In this document: positions 1-5,857 of the stretch, piece after piece
How positions within the stretch are numbered: position 1 is the stretch's first letter
How the letters are laid out: each line of letters starts with the position of its first letter
Source of the DNA: Thermoplasmata archaeon
GTDB taxonomy: Archaea; Thermoplasmatota; DTKX01; GCA-020343715
Assembly: GCA_020343715.1 (NCBI GenBank)
Contig: CP070808.1
Coordinates: 208,024-214,548 of the forward strand
DNA: 6,525 nucleotides
Direction of reading: 5' to 3'
The notes under the pieces: generated by a model
Database searches by the model: none
What the model saw: the letters and a program-made list of their open reading frames with translations, nothing else
What the model was told of the DNA's origin: nothing
Position numbers and translations under genes: made by a program

Positions 1-194
1 AACCTCATGCGGTTCTCCTCCACCCGGCGCGAGAGCAACGGGTAGGGGACGTCAAGCTTGAGGTCCTCCTTGATTGCCTTGAGGTCGATCTTGAGCCCAG
101 CGGGGAAGCCGTCGAGCACACAGCCCATCGACTCGCCGTGGGACTCGCCCCACGTGGTCACCTGCAGTAGGCGACCCAATGTGTTGCCGCCCAC
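1..194 (-). CDS. aroC: Chorismate synthase, N-terminal part (cut by left edge)
   Basis: Chorismate synthase converts 5-enolpyruvylshikimate-3-phosphate to chorismate, the last common step of aromatic amino acid synthesis, using reduced FMN in the cytoplasm. The 64 visible residues begin [20 protein letters not shown]. This matches the family signature N-T-x-G-x-x-x-x-V-T-T-[WF]-G-E-S-H-G, including the conserved active-site histidine, and is followed by the expected [12 protein letters not shown] chose the GTG start at 194 because family members normally begin one or two residues before the GNT block. A weak GAGG (205-208) lies 10 nt upstream. The preceding stop ends at 200, leaving 5 nt, so translational coupling with the membrane-protein gene is likely. 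An in-frame TTG at 203-201 is a less likely start. One oddity is that the usual arginine-rich RRRPG stretch, expected around residues 45-52, reads KLDVPYP instead. The family call is secure; equivalence to a canonical active enzyme cannot be judged from this fragment. Confidence 0.93.
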   Translation of the reverse strand, partial: MGGNTLGRLLQVTTWGESHGESMGCVLDGFPAGLKIDLKAIKEDLKLDVPYPLLSRRVEENRMR

Positions 195-199
195 GGGGA

Positions 200-1159
200 T
201 CAAGCCTCGGTGACGGGCACGAACTCAAGCCAACGCTTGTCGGAGCCTTCCACTGGGTCCTTGACCCAGAACACGCCCTTGCCCGACCTCTCCAGGGCGA
301 AGCCGATGGCCACTATGAGCAGCCCTGCGGCCAGGAAGCCTATGGAGAAGAGCCATGCGTAGGCGAGGCCGAAGGTCAGGGCCAGGTATATGGAGATCCC
401 GATGAACACCAGGAGCCCCATCCAGGTGGCCTTGCCCTTCAGCAGGATGGGCTTTCGGACCCTCTTCGCCCTCAGCATGGTGCCGGTGGCGGCGATGACC
501 AGGAATATGGTACCCACCATCAGCCCCAGGACGATGTAGAAGGGGTCGTAGTCGTAGTACTCCGCGTACTCGTAGCGGATCTTGCGCAGCAGGCTGAGGG
601 AGACGATGAAGTACAGCAGGGGGAAGAAGGACACCTTGGCCCACCGCATGACGTAGGGGCTCTGTCCCTGCTCCTCCTTCTTCTTCACCATCTTCTTCCA
701 TGCCTCGCGCCTCTCCCTCAGGGCGGCCATTCCGCTGGTGTCAGTCTCATGGTCGGGCCTGACACCCACGTCCTGGTTCACCTGCTCGGCCAACGCCCTG
801 CGCGTCGAGTACATCTGGGACGAGGTCTCGGGGATGTGGGCCATGTTGGTCTCAGGCTCATCCTCGTATTCCTCATCCAGGTCGAAGTCCTCCTCCAGGT
901 CCAGGTCGTCGTCGACGGTCGGCGGCTGTGGCCTGGGCCTGGGGGCCGGCGCTGGCTCTATGCCCTTGGCCCTACGGGCCTCGTCCGCCTGCCTCTTGGC
1001 GTAGGACTGGCCCGCCATGGGCACGCCGGTGGCCTGCTTGGGCTTGGCCACGGGCTTCGGGCGTGGGGCTGGCGCCGGTGCTCTAGCTGTCTGGCTCGTG
1101 GTGGCGTCACGGTTGCTCGGAACGGGCTTCCGCTTGCCTCCCTTGTCCGGTTCCTCCAT
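200..1159 (-). CDS. Four-helix membrane protein with proline-rich, acidic cytoplasmic tail; unknown function
   Basis: This 319-residue protein belongs to no family I recognise. Residues 1-170 are soluble and low in complexity. They contain two copies of PAPAPRP (28-34 and 69-75) in basic, proline-rich stretches, then an Asp/Glu-rich block (83-103), then a charged, probably helical stretch (145-163, [16 protein letters not shown]). Four hydrophobic segments follow at about 173-191, 206-227, 246-267 and 268-288, ending in a 30-residue tail. The strongly basic loop [14 protein letters not shown] between segments 2 and 3, and the basic stretch before segment 1, place the N-terminus, that loop and the C-terminus in the cytoplasm. 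The Tyr/Asp-rich loop [11 protein letters not shown] is then outside. The reading frame stays open for 134 codons upstream, but that part overlaps the preceding gene and has no membrane or family character. The ATG at 1159 has a strong GGAGGTG at 6 nt and is taken as the start. It lies between the surface-protein pair and aroC in the same orientation, so an envelope role as scaffold or accessory factor is possible but is inference. Confidence 0.9.
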   Translation of the reverse strand: MEEPDKGGKRKPVPSNRDATTSQTARAPAPAPRPKPVAKPKQATGVPMAGQSYAKRQADEARRAKGIEPAPAPRPRPQPPTVDDDLDLEEDFDLDEEYEDEPETNMAHIPETSSQMYSTRRALAEQVNQDVGVRPDHETDTSGMAALRERREAWKKMVKKKEEQGQSPYVMRWAKVSFFPLLYFIVSLSLLRKIRYEYAEYYDYDPFYIVLGLMVGTIFLVIAATGTMLRAKRVRKPILLKGKATWMGLLVFIGISIYLALTFGLAYAWLFSIGFLAAGLLIVAIGFALERSGKGVFWVKDPVEGSDKRWLEFVPVTEA

Positions 1160-1165
1160 CGGGGG

Positions 1166-1172
1166 CACCTCC
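1166..1172 (-). promoter_or_regulatory. Shine-Dalgarno site setting the start of the four-helix membrane protein
   Basis: On the minus strand this reads GGAGGTG, ending 6 nt before the ATG at 1159. It matches the archaeal/bacterial anti-Shine-Dalgarno sequence well and is the strongest ribosome-binding site in the window. It decides the internal start over the much longer open frame that continues into the upstream gene. Confidence 0.8.
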
Positions 1173-1201
1173 GTTTCTCTCCTTGGTTGGTGAGGCCTGA
1201 C

Positions 1202-1220
1202 CTCGGGTCGGTGTCCCGAG
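1202..1220 (-). repeat. Short intercistronic hairpin after the 651-residue surface protein
   Basis: A perfect 6-bp inverted repeat, CTCGGG / CCCGAG with a 7-nt loop, begins 1 nt after the stop codon that ends at 1222. It sits in the 62-nt gap before the membrane-protein gene. No T-run follows, so it is not a typical terminator. An mRNA-processing or stabilising hairpin, or partial attenuation, would fit. In GC-rich DNA a 6-bp stem can also arise by chance. Confidence 0.4.
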
Positions 1221-1221
1221 C

Positions 1222-3177
1222 TCAGTTCCTCCACTTCTTCAGCTGGTCGATGAGGGGTCTGTGTCCCCCCATGACGAACAGGACGTCGATGGCCACGATG
1301 ACGCCGCCTATCGCCACGATCATCGGCTGCACCTCGGGGACTCCCCTGGGCGCAGGCGATTCGAGGCCCGGGATCAGGTCGATGCCTGTCGCGTACCTCT
1401 GGTAGTCGCGGTTGTAGTCGACGAACACCATCACGTCCTTCTCCGCATCGACCGTCAGGGTGGTGCCCTTTGTGATGTTGTCCCAGGTGAGATAGACCTC
1501 CTCCCGCTTGTTGTTGTCCACTACGATCTTGTAGACGTACGGGTGGTTCTTGTTGGACCAAAAGGCGTCGGTCTCACGCTGGTACTGTCCCTCCAGGTCG
1601 AGGTATTCGTAACTGTTCTCTGAGATCTCCATGGTCATGGAGCTGTAAGGGGGAAGGTCCACGTACAGGGGAAGGCTGAGCTCCGAGAAGTCCACCTTCA
1701 CCTTGTTCTGGGTCCCCAGGTTCTGCACGGTGACGTACGACCGGCTCCGGATCGGTATCTCGAATTCGGTGTCGGCCGGGTGGGGCCAAGTCCCCTCCGC
1801 CTCACCGAGGGAAGACTCCCTATAGGTGGTCAGGTAGTCCTCGCCGGCCATGGTGCCGGTGTAGTCCTCGTTGAGGGTCCAAGGATGGTCACCTAGGGTG
1901 TACACCATCACCGGGTTGGAGGACCTGAGATGGGCCCACTCGAAGGAGGCCATGCACCTCAGCTTGTACATCACCTTGAAGTCGAAGATCTTGGTCTCGC
2001 CGGGGGCCAGGTCCCCCTCCCAGGAGCCCTGGTTGCCCTGGTTGTCCTTGAGGATGATATGGGAGCCCTCTGGCGAGTAGACCAGCACCTTGCTGAACGT
2101 GGGGAACAGGTAGTTCTTGCCGTTCTGGCCGTACACCTGGCTGAACCCGTGCTTGTCCTGGATGCCGCCCACCACCGATACCGGTCTGTTGGCGCTTATC
2201 AGGACCAGGTCGTCGTCGAAACCATCCTGCTGCAGGATGGGGTTACGGGTGTACTCCCAGCCCTCGAAGCGGTCCAGGGTGAACTTGGCGTTGTCGTCGC
2301 GGTCGGACATGTCCCAGACGCACACCTCGGTGGGGCCCTCGAGGGCCGAGATCCAAAGGTCACCCGCCACCCGGACCATCAGCTTCTCGCCGTAGCCGGC
2401 GAAGATGCCGTTCCACCAGGACGCGGCCCAGTGGTCGTCGGGGTTCTCGGTGGCGGCCCCGGGGTTCAGCTTGTGGTGCATGACCGAGATGGGCACGTCG
2501 GAGGTGACCCTCACGGTGCCCGACAGGATGTGCCAGCCGGGAGCGACCTCCCACTGGATGATGGGGATCTCGAGGATCTCGAACTCGCCCACGTCGTACT
2601 TCCAGGTGGTGTGCAGCGTCACGTTGTCGCCCACGATGGACGGGATGTCGCTGGCCCAGACCACCTTGGCGCCCTGCTCCACGCGCCAGCCGTAGTACTC
2701 GTCATAGTTGCACTTGACGGCGGTGGCGTTCTTCCACTCGACCTTCACGTCAGCGGCCCGCTCGTAGGCGGAGATCATGATGGTGGAGCAGTTGGCGATG
2801 GGGGTGTAGTACTCGTTGCCCCTGGGCCCACCGCTGGCGTAGGAGATGCCGTTGTCATCGTTACCGTTCCAGTACCATGCGTCATCCAGGTACCCGAAGT
2901 TGGACATCTCGATCATGTACGCGGGGGGCACGTAGAACACGTACTCCCTGTTGGTGAACGGGGTGATGTCCGTGGGGCTCAGGTCCCTGGTCTCATCCTT
3001 GGTTGTCGCGGCCCTGAGACTGTCGGAGACCCCCGATGACATGGGGGTATCGTGCATCATGACCGTGGACACTGGCAGGAAGAATATCCCCAGCACTGCC
3101 ACGAACAGCATGAAGGCCGGGATTATCTTCTTCATCGACGACACTGGCTTGTTCCTCCTCTTATGGCGCCTTGCCAT
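1222..3177 (-). CDS. Large surface protein anchored at both ends, paralogue of the upstream gene
   Basis: This 651-residue protein has a basic N-terminus (MARRHKRRNK), a hydrophobic segment at about 18-40, an outside domain of roughly 570 residues, and a C-terminal hydrophobic segment at about 618-637 followed by a short basic tail (HRPLIDQLKKWRN). Both ends should be cytoplasmic with the bulk outside. The ectodomain looks beta-rich and carries a recurring motif h-x-[SA]-x-x-[PD]-[VI]-x-V at 224-232 (VTSDVPISV), 327-335 (ISANRPVSV), 417-425 (LRSSNPVMV) and 576-584 (VDAEKDVMV). Four N-glycosylation sequons are present at N129, N150, N185 and N567, and four cysteines at 130, 156, 286 and 408. 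It resembles the upstream 833-residue protein in the motifs LP-x7-DTP (34-45), TPF-x-N...VFY-x-x-P (72-85), DMSD-x-DD (289-295), GGI-x-D (337-341) and QVYG (347-350). The start at 3177 puts DTP at the same residue number as in the paralogue. No good Shine-Dalgarno is seen; the gap to the upstream stop is 23 nt. The family is unknown to me. A cell-envelope or S-layer-associated role is inference. Confidence 0.9.
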   Translation of the reverse strand: MARRHKRRNKPVSSMKKIIPAFMLFVAVLGIFFLPVSTVMMHDTPMSSGVSDSLRAATTKDETRDLSPTDITPFTNREYVFYVPPAYMIEMSNFGYLDDAWYWNGNDDNGISYASGGPRGNEYYTPIANCSTIMISAYERAADVKVEWKNATAVKCNYDEYYGWRVEQGAKVVWASDIPSIVGDNVTLHTTWKYDVGEFEILEIPIIQWEVAPGWHILSGTVRVTSDVPISVMHHKLNPGAATENPDDHWAASWWNGIFAGYGEKLMVRVAGDLWISALEGPTEVCVWDMSDRDDNAKFTLDRFEGWEYTRNPILQQDGFDDDLVLISANRPVSVVGGIQDKHGFSQVYGQNGKNYLFPTFSKVLVYSPEGSHIILKDNQGNQGSWEGDLAPGETKIFDFKVMYKLRCMASFEWAHLRSSNPVMVYTLGDHPWTLNEDYTGTMAGEDYLTTYRESSLGEAEGTWPHPADTEFEIPIRSRSYVTVQNLGTQNKVKVDFSELSLPLYVDLPPYSSMTMEISENSYEYLDLEGQYQRETDAFWSNKNHPYVYKIVVDNNKREEVYLTWDNITKGTTLTVDAEKDVMVFVDYNRDYQRYATGIDLIPGLESPAPRGVPEVQPMIVAIGGVIVAIDVLFVMGGHRPLIDQLKKWRN

Positions 3178-3200
3178 TGTTGCTTTGGTTTGGTGGTTCC

Positions 3201-5702
3201 TTAACCGATCTTCTTCGGCGTAGGATAGTTCCTATGAACCAGCCCCAGCACCCCCGCGATACCGCGGCGGCCGGTGCCCACCAGGGCCAGGTCGGTGACC
3301 ATCAGGGTAGAGATCAGCAGCGGGATGAAGTACGGGTACTGCATCGACGCACGCTGAACGGTCGGGTTGATACTGATCGCCAGGTCCATGTCCTGAGGCT
3401 CGCAGGAGTAGTCCACTCCGTAGCGCACCTCTACGATCACGTCCTTGTCGGCGTTGATCATTATCATGTGGATGTCGCCCTCGAGCTCGTCCTCGTTGTC
3501 GGCCTCGGAGTCGTCCCCGCAGTCGCCGTCGTAGTCCTCATCGTCGTCCATGACGATGCGGAACACCTGGTACTGGTCTAGGGTGTGCTCCTCGGGCTTC
3601 GCGTTGATCCACGTGCCGGTCCAACCGACGTGGGTGTCAGGCTCCAGCGCGACGATGTATACGAGCGCGCGGTGGTGGAGCGCGACCTGCCAGTTGGTGT
3701 CGGCGGGGTAGTAGTCGAAGCCCTGCTCGAAGATGGTGATCTGGGTGTTGTCGAAGGCGTTGTCATCGTTGGCCTTCCACAGCTCCACGCGGATGGGGTG
3801 GTCCGAGGTTATCTCGGCCCACTCGATCTCTCCGATGTAATTGTTGGAGAAGGGGCAGGCATCCATCGAGTCGAACGTCCACTGCTCGCCGGGTCCGATG
3901 GTGACCTCCATGTCCTTCTCGGTGGTATCCTGGAAGTCGATGTTCACGTGGGCCTCGGCGTCCAGACCGGTGATGGTTATTCCGTACGCGTACGGGATGT
4001 AGTACTGGGAGCCGCGGGGTCCGAAGACCTGCATGTGCCAGTTGTTGTCCCAGATGCCACCATAGATGGTGACGGGATGCTCGGACCTGACCAGCACCCA
4101 GTCGGACTCGAAGTTACCCGAGTCGATGGCCCGCTGGATGGCGGGGCTGTTCATCGCCTCCTGGGCGGCCACGGGGTCGGACCAGTCGGTGTATCGCAGG
4201 ATGCCGTAGGACTGGAGCTCGTAGTTGTCGCCGGCGTCGTCGTTGCCGCAGTAGGTGTCCTGGACGAAGTTGGAGACCCACATGAAGTTCTCCCAAGCGC
4301 CCAGGGTTATGGTGCGGGTGTCGTCGCCGTCGGACATGTCGACGATCTCGATCTCGTTGTCCTCGTCGTAAGAGGCTATCATCATGTCACGATGCACGAA
4401 GCCGAAGAACTCGTCCCCGTAGAAGGACCACACAGCGTCGGCGGAGAGCTCGTTGGCGAACCAGGCGTTATCGATGCCGTGGGCGACCTCGCAGTCGTCA
4501 CCGCCACCGTTGCCGCCGACCCAGCCCTCTCCGATCACGTAGGAGCCGTCGCAGTCGTCCTGCACATCAGGGATGCCGTTGCCGTTCTTGTCGATCCAGG
4601 CCTCGGCCACCGTCGACTTCAGTACCATGGACCTGCCCGAGGAGACGACCTCGATGGTGCCGGCCCACAGTCCCAGGTCGCGCGTGGTATATAGCATGCG
4701 ACCGTCGTACTTGGAGGCGCCGCCCGAGGGGCTGAGCACATCGTCGCCGGTGGACCACAGCTCGTAGTCGTACACCTTCTTCAGGTGAGGCGAGAAGGGG
4801 ACCTTGTCGGGGTATCCGGTGATGGTCCTGAACTCGTCGTCCTCGCAGCACACGAAGGTGGTGTGGTGGAAGTTGATGCGGACAGCGGTGTTGGAGTACG
4901 TGGGGCTGGCCCTGATGACCATCTCGCCGTAGCCGCGCTCGGAGGGTATGATCTCGTAGCCCTCCTGGCCGGGACCTGCCTTCTTGAGGTACTCTTTGTT
5001 GTCACCGTTGTTCCGGTCGACCTTGCATATCGAGGCAATCTCGCTGAGCTCGGTCGGGATCTGGATCTTGACCTCGTTCATGGGGAAGTTCTCGTCCAGG
5101 TCGAACATGTAGTACTTCCGGCTGGTGATCGTCTCGTGGTACGCGTCGTTGTTGGCGTCGCAGTCCAGGTCGATGGGCCACTCGCTGGTTGGCGTCTTCG
5201 TCAGGTCGACGCCGTTGTACACGGTTATCAGGCCGTAGTCGATGACGTTGAAGGGATAGTCGGACATGAACGCGTCGGTGAAGATCCAGCCGTCGCGCAG
5301 GATGATGTCCACCTTGTTATCCCAGTCGTAGCTCGAAAGCGCGAGGACGCCCATGTCGGACATGGGGGAGTCGCCGTAACGGTTCACGCCAGGCATCCGG
5401 TCGTTGTTACGTTGCCCTGCGTTGTTACGCATTCCCCATCCGTAATCGTCCTCCTCATCCTCCTGCTCATACAGAGCGTCGATGGGAGACCAGTAGAACA
5501 CGAACCTGTCGTTGACGAAAGGAGTGTACGTACTAGAAGACCTCTCCGAGGACATCTCCTCGGCGAGCGGGGTGTCCTGTGAGCCGATACGGGTCGCCGG
5601 CAGTAGCAGGCTCCCGAACAGCATCAACATTATAGCCAGGGTGACCGCGAACTGGATAGCCAGAGGCTTCGCGGATCCCCTCTGTCGCACCTTCTTGCTC
5701 AT
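3201..5702 (-). CDS. Large surface protein anchored at both ends, with calcium-loop and acidic inserts
   Basis: This 833-residue protein is the first gene of the envelope cluster. It has a basic N-terminus (MSKKVRQRGS), a hydrophobic segment at about 15-35, a very acidic ectodomain, and a C-terminal hydrophobic segment at about 790-808 with a short basic tail. The second half parallels the 651-residue neighbour: DMSD-x-DD (455-461), VRSEHPVTI (538-546), GGI-x-D (548-552), QVFG (558-561), EWAEITSDHPIRV (627-639) and INADKDVIV (749-757). The first half is longer and includes DKNGNGIPDVQDDCDG (371-386), which resembles a calcium-binding thrombospondin type 3 or EF-hand loop. Residues 719-743 are an insert with 16 Asp/Glu of 25. 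There are ten cysteines and no N-X-S/T sequon. An in-frame ATG at 5774 would add 24 residues but lies at or before the expected transcription start, and the start at 5702 aligns DTP (43-45) exactly with the paralogue. No Shine-Dalgarno precedes 5702. I do not recognise the family. Outside location is well supported; function is not. Confidence 0.9.
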   Translation of the reverse strand: MSKKVRQRGSAKPLAIQFAVTLAIMLMLFGSLLLPATRIGSQDTPLAEEMSSERSSSTYTPFVNDRFVFYWSPIDALYEQEDEEDDYGWGMRNNAGQRNNDRMPGVNRYGDSPMSDMGVLALSSYDWDNKVDIILRDGWIFTDAFMSDYPFNVIDYGLITVYNGVDLTKTPTSEWPIDLDCDANNDAYHETITSRKYYMFDLDENFPMNEVKIQIPTELSEIASICKVDRNNGDNKEYLKKAGPGQEGYEIIPSERGYGEMVIRASPTYSNTAVRINFHHTTFVCCEDDEFRTITGYPDKVPFSPHLKKVYDYELWSTGDDVLSPSGGASKYDGRMLYTTRDLGLWAGTIEVVSSGRSMVLKSTVAEAWIDKNGNGIPDVQDDCDGSYVIGEGWVGGNGGGDDCEVAHGIDNAWFANELSADAVWSFYGDEFFGFVHRDMMIASYDEDNEIEIVDMSDGDDTRTITLGAWENFMWVSNFVQDTYCGNDDAGDNYELQSYGILRYTDWSDPVAAQEAMNSPAIQRAIDSGNFESDWVLVRSEHPVTIYGGIWDNNWHMQVFGPRGSQYYIPYAYGITITGLDAEAHVNIDFQDTTEKDMEVTIGPGEQWTFDSMDACPFSNNYIGEIEWAEITSDHPIRVELWKANDDNAFDNTQITIFEQGFDYYPADTNWQVALHHRALVYIVALEPDTHVGWTGTWINAKPEEHTLDQYQVFRIVMDDDEDYDGDCGDDSEADNEDELEGDIHMIMINADKDVIVEVRYGVDYSCEPQDMDLAISINPTVQRASMQYPYFIPLLISTLMVTDLALVGTGRRGIAGVLGLVHRNYPTPKKIG

Positions 5703-5725
5703 TTTCGGATTTTCGTTTTGCCTAG

Positions 5726-5748
5726 CCAATGGAAACGCCCCCCATTGG
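5726..5748 (-). repeat. Leader dyad CCAATGG / CCATTGG
   Basis: A perfect 7-bp inverted repeat with a 9-nt loop (5733-5741) lies in the predicted 5' leader of the 833-residue gene, 24 nt before its ATG. It could fold in the RNA or be a protein-binding dyad. Its ATTGG/CCAAT core recurs in the second dyad around the TATA box. Confidence 0.5.
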
Positions 5749-5763
5749 GATGACTCGCTGTGT

Positions 5764-5808
5764 ATTGGACCCATGGCGGACCCATATTAATATACGGTTT
5801 TGTCCAAT
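5764..5808. promoter_or_regulatory. Dyad ATTGGAC ... GTCCAAT bracketing the TATA box; candidate operator
   Basis: Perfect 7-bp arms at 5764-5770 and 5802-5808 flank the TATA element with 31 nt between them. The left arm overlaps the expected transcription start and the right arm lies just upstream of the likely BRE. Between them is a tandem GGACCCAT (5767-5774 and 5778-5785) repeated at an 11-bp interval, about one helical turn. This is the usual position for an archaeal repressor or activator to act on TBP/TFB binding. The assignment is by position and symmetry only; the regulator is unknown. Confidence 0.4.
5784..5794 (-). promoter_or_regulatory. TATA box for the surface-protein cluster
   Basis: On the minus strand this reads TATATTAATAT, the only such AT-only element in the region, preceded by an A-rich stretch (CAAAACCG) that could serve as BRE. 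Archaeal initiation usually falls about 25-28 nt downstream of the box centre, here near 5760-5766. That gives a leader of about 60 nt to the ATG at 5702 and argues against the ATG at 5774. The core is nearly palindromic, but no gene lies on the plus strand to use it. Confidence 0.65.
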
Positions 5809-5847
5809 TCTTGAGAATCGCGAAAAATGCCGATAAATTCTCAAGAA
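5808..5847. repeat. 11-bp perfect inverted repeat upstream of the TATA box
   Basis: TTCTTGAGAAT (5808-5818) and ATTCTCAAGAA (5837-5847) are exact reverse complements separated by 18 nt. Each arm is itself close to palindromic (TTCT-nn-AGAA), which is typical of paired sites for a dimeric regulator. It lies about 14 bp upstream of the TATA box, where archaeal activators often bind. A transcribed stem-loop in the polyferredoxin 3' region is the alternative. Confidence 0.55.
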
Positions 5848-5850
5848 ATG

Positions 5851-5857
5851 AAAAAAA
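5851..5857 (-). terminator. T-run, likely terminator of the polyferredoxin gene
   Basis: Seven consecutive T residues on the minus strand begin about 32 nt after the polyferredoxin stop codon. Archaeal RNA polymerase often terminates at T-runs without needing a hairpin. The promoter for the next gene follows at once, which fits a transcript boundary here. Confidence 0.45.

Noticed and set aside
179..1405. Long plus-strand open frame of 408 codons over the membrane-protein gene
   Set aside because: It is antisense to a gene with clear membrane segments and a strong ribosome-binding site. Its own product is a low-complexity mix of Gly, His, Leu and Arg with no domain, typical of a GC-rich shadow frame.
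1160..1561. N-terminal extension of the four-helix membrane protein to the ATG at 1561
   Set aside because: It would overlap the upstream surface gene by over 300 nt and adds an Arg/His/Gly-rich shadow sequence. The ATG at 1159 has GGAGGTG at ideal spacing.
1930..3039. Plus-strand open frame of 369 codons opposite the 651-residue surface gene
   Set aside because: The translation is Val/Gly/His-rich without membrane, motif or family features and has no promoter or ribosome-binding site. It mirrors the codon bias of the real gene.
3585..4694. Plus-strand open frame of 369 codons opposite the 833-residue surface gene
   Set aside because: It has the same Val/Gly/Asp-rich shadow composition as the other antisense frames and no initiation signals. 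Absence of stops is explained by GC-rich Asp and Tyr codons on the other strand.
5726..5808. CRISPR-like or phage attachment repeats in the intergenic region
   Set aside because: The repeats are only 5-8 bp, mixed in orientation, and not spaced by unique spacers of constant length. No integrase, tRNA or cas gene is present.
5808..5847. The 11-bp inverted repeat as an intrinsic terminator of the polyferredoxin gene
   Set aside because: The stem is AT-rich with an 18-nt loop and no T-run after it on the minus strand. The T-run lies before it, and the repeat is adjacent to the promoter, so a regulatory site is more likely.
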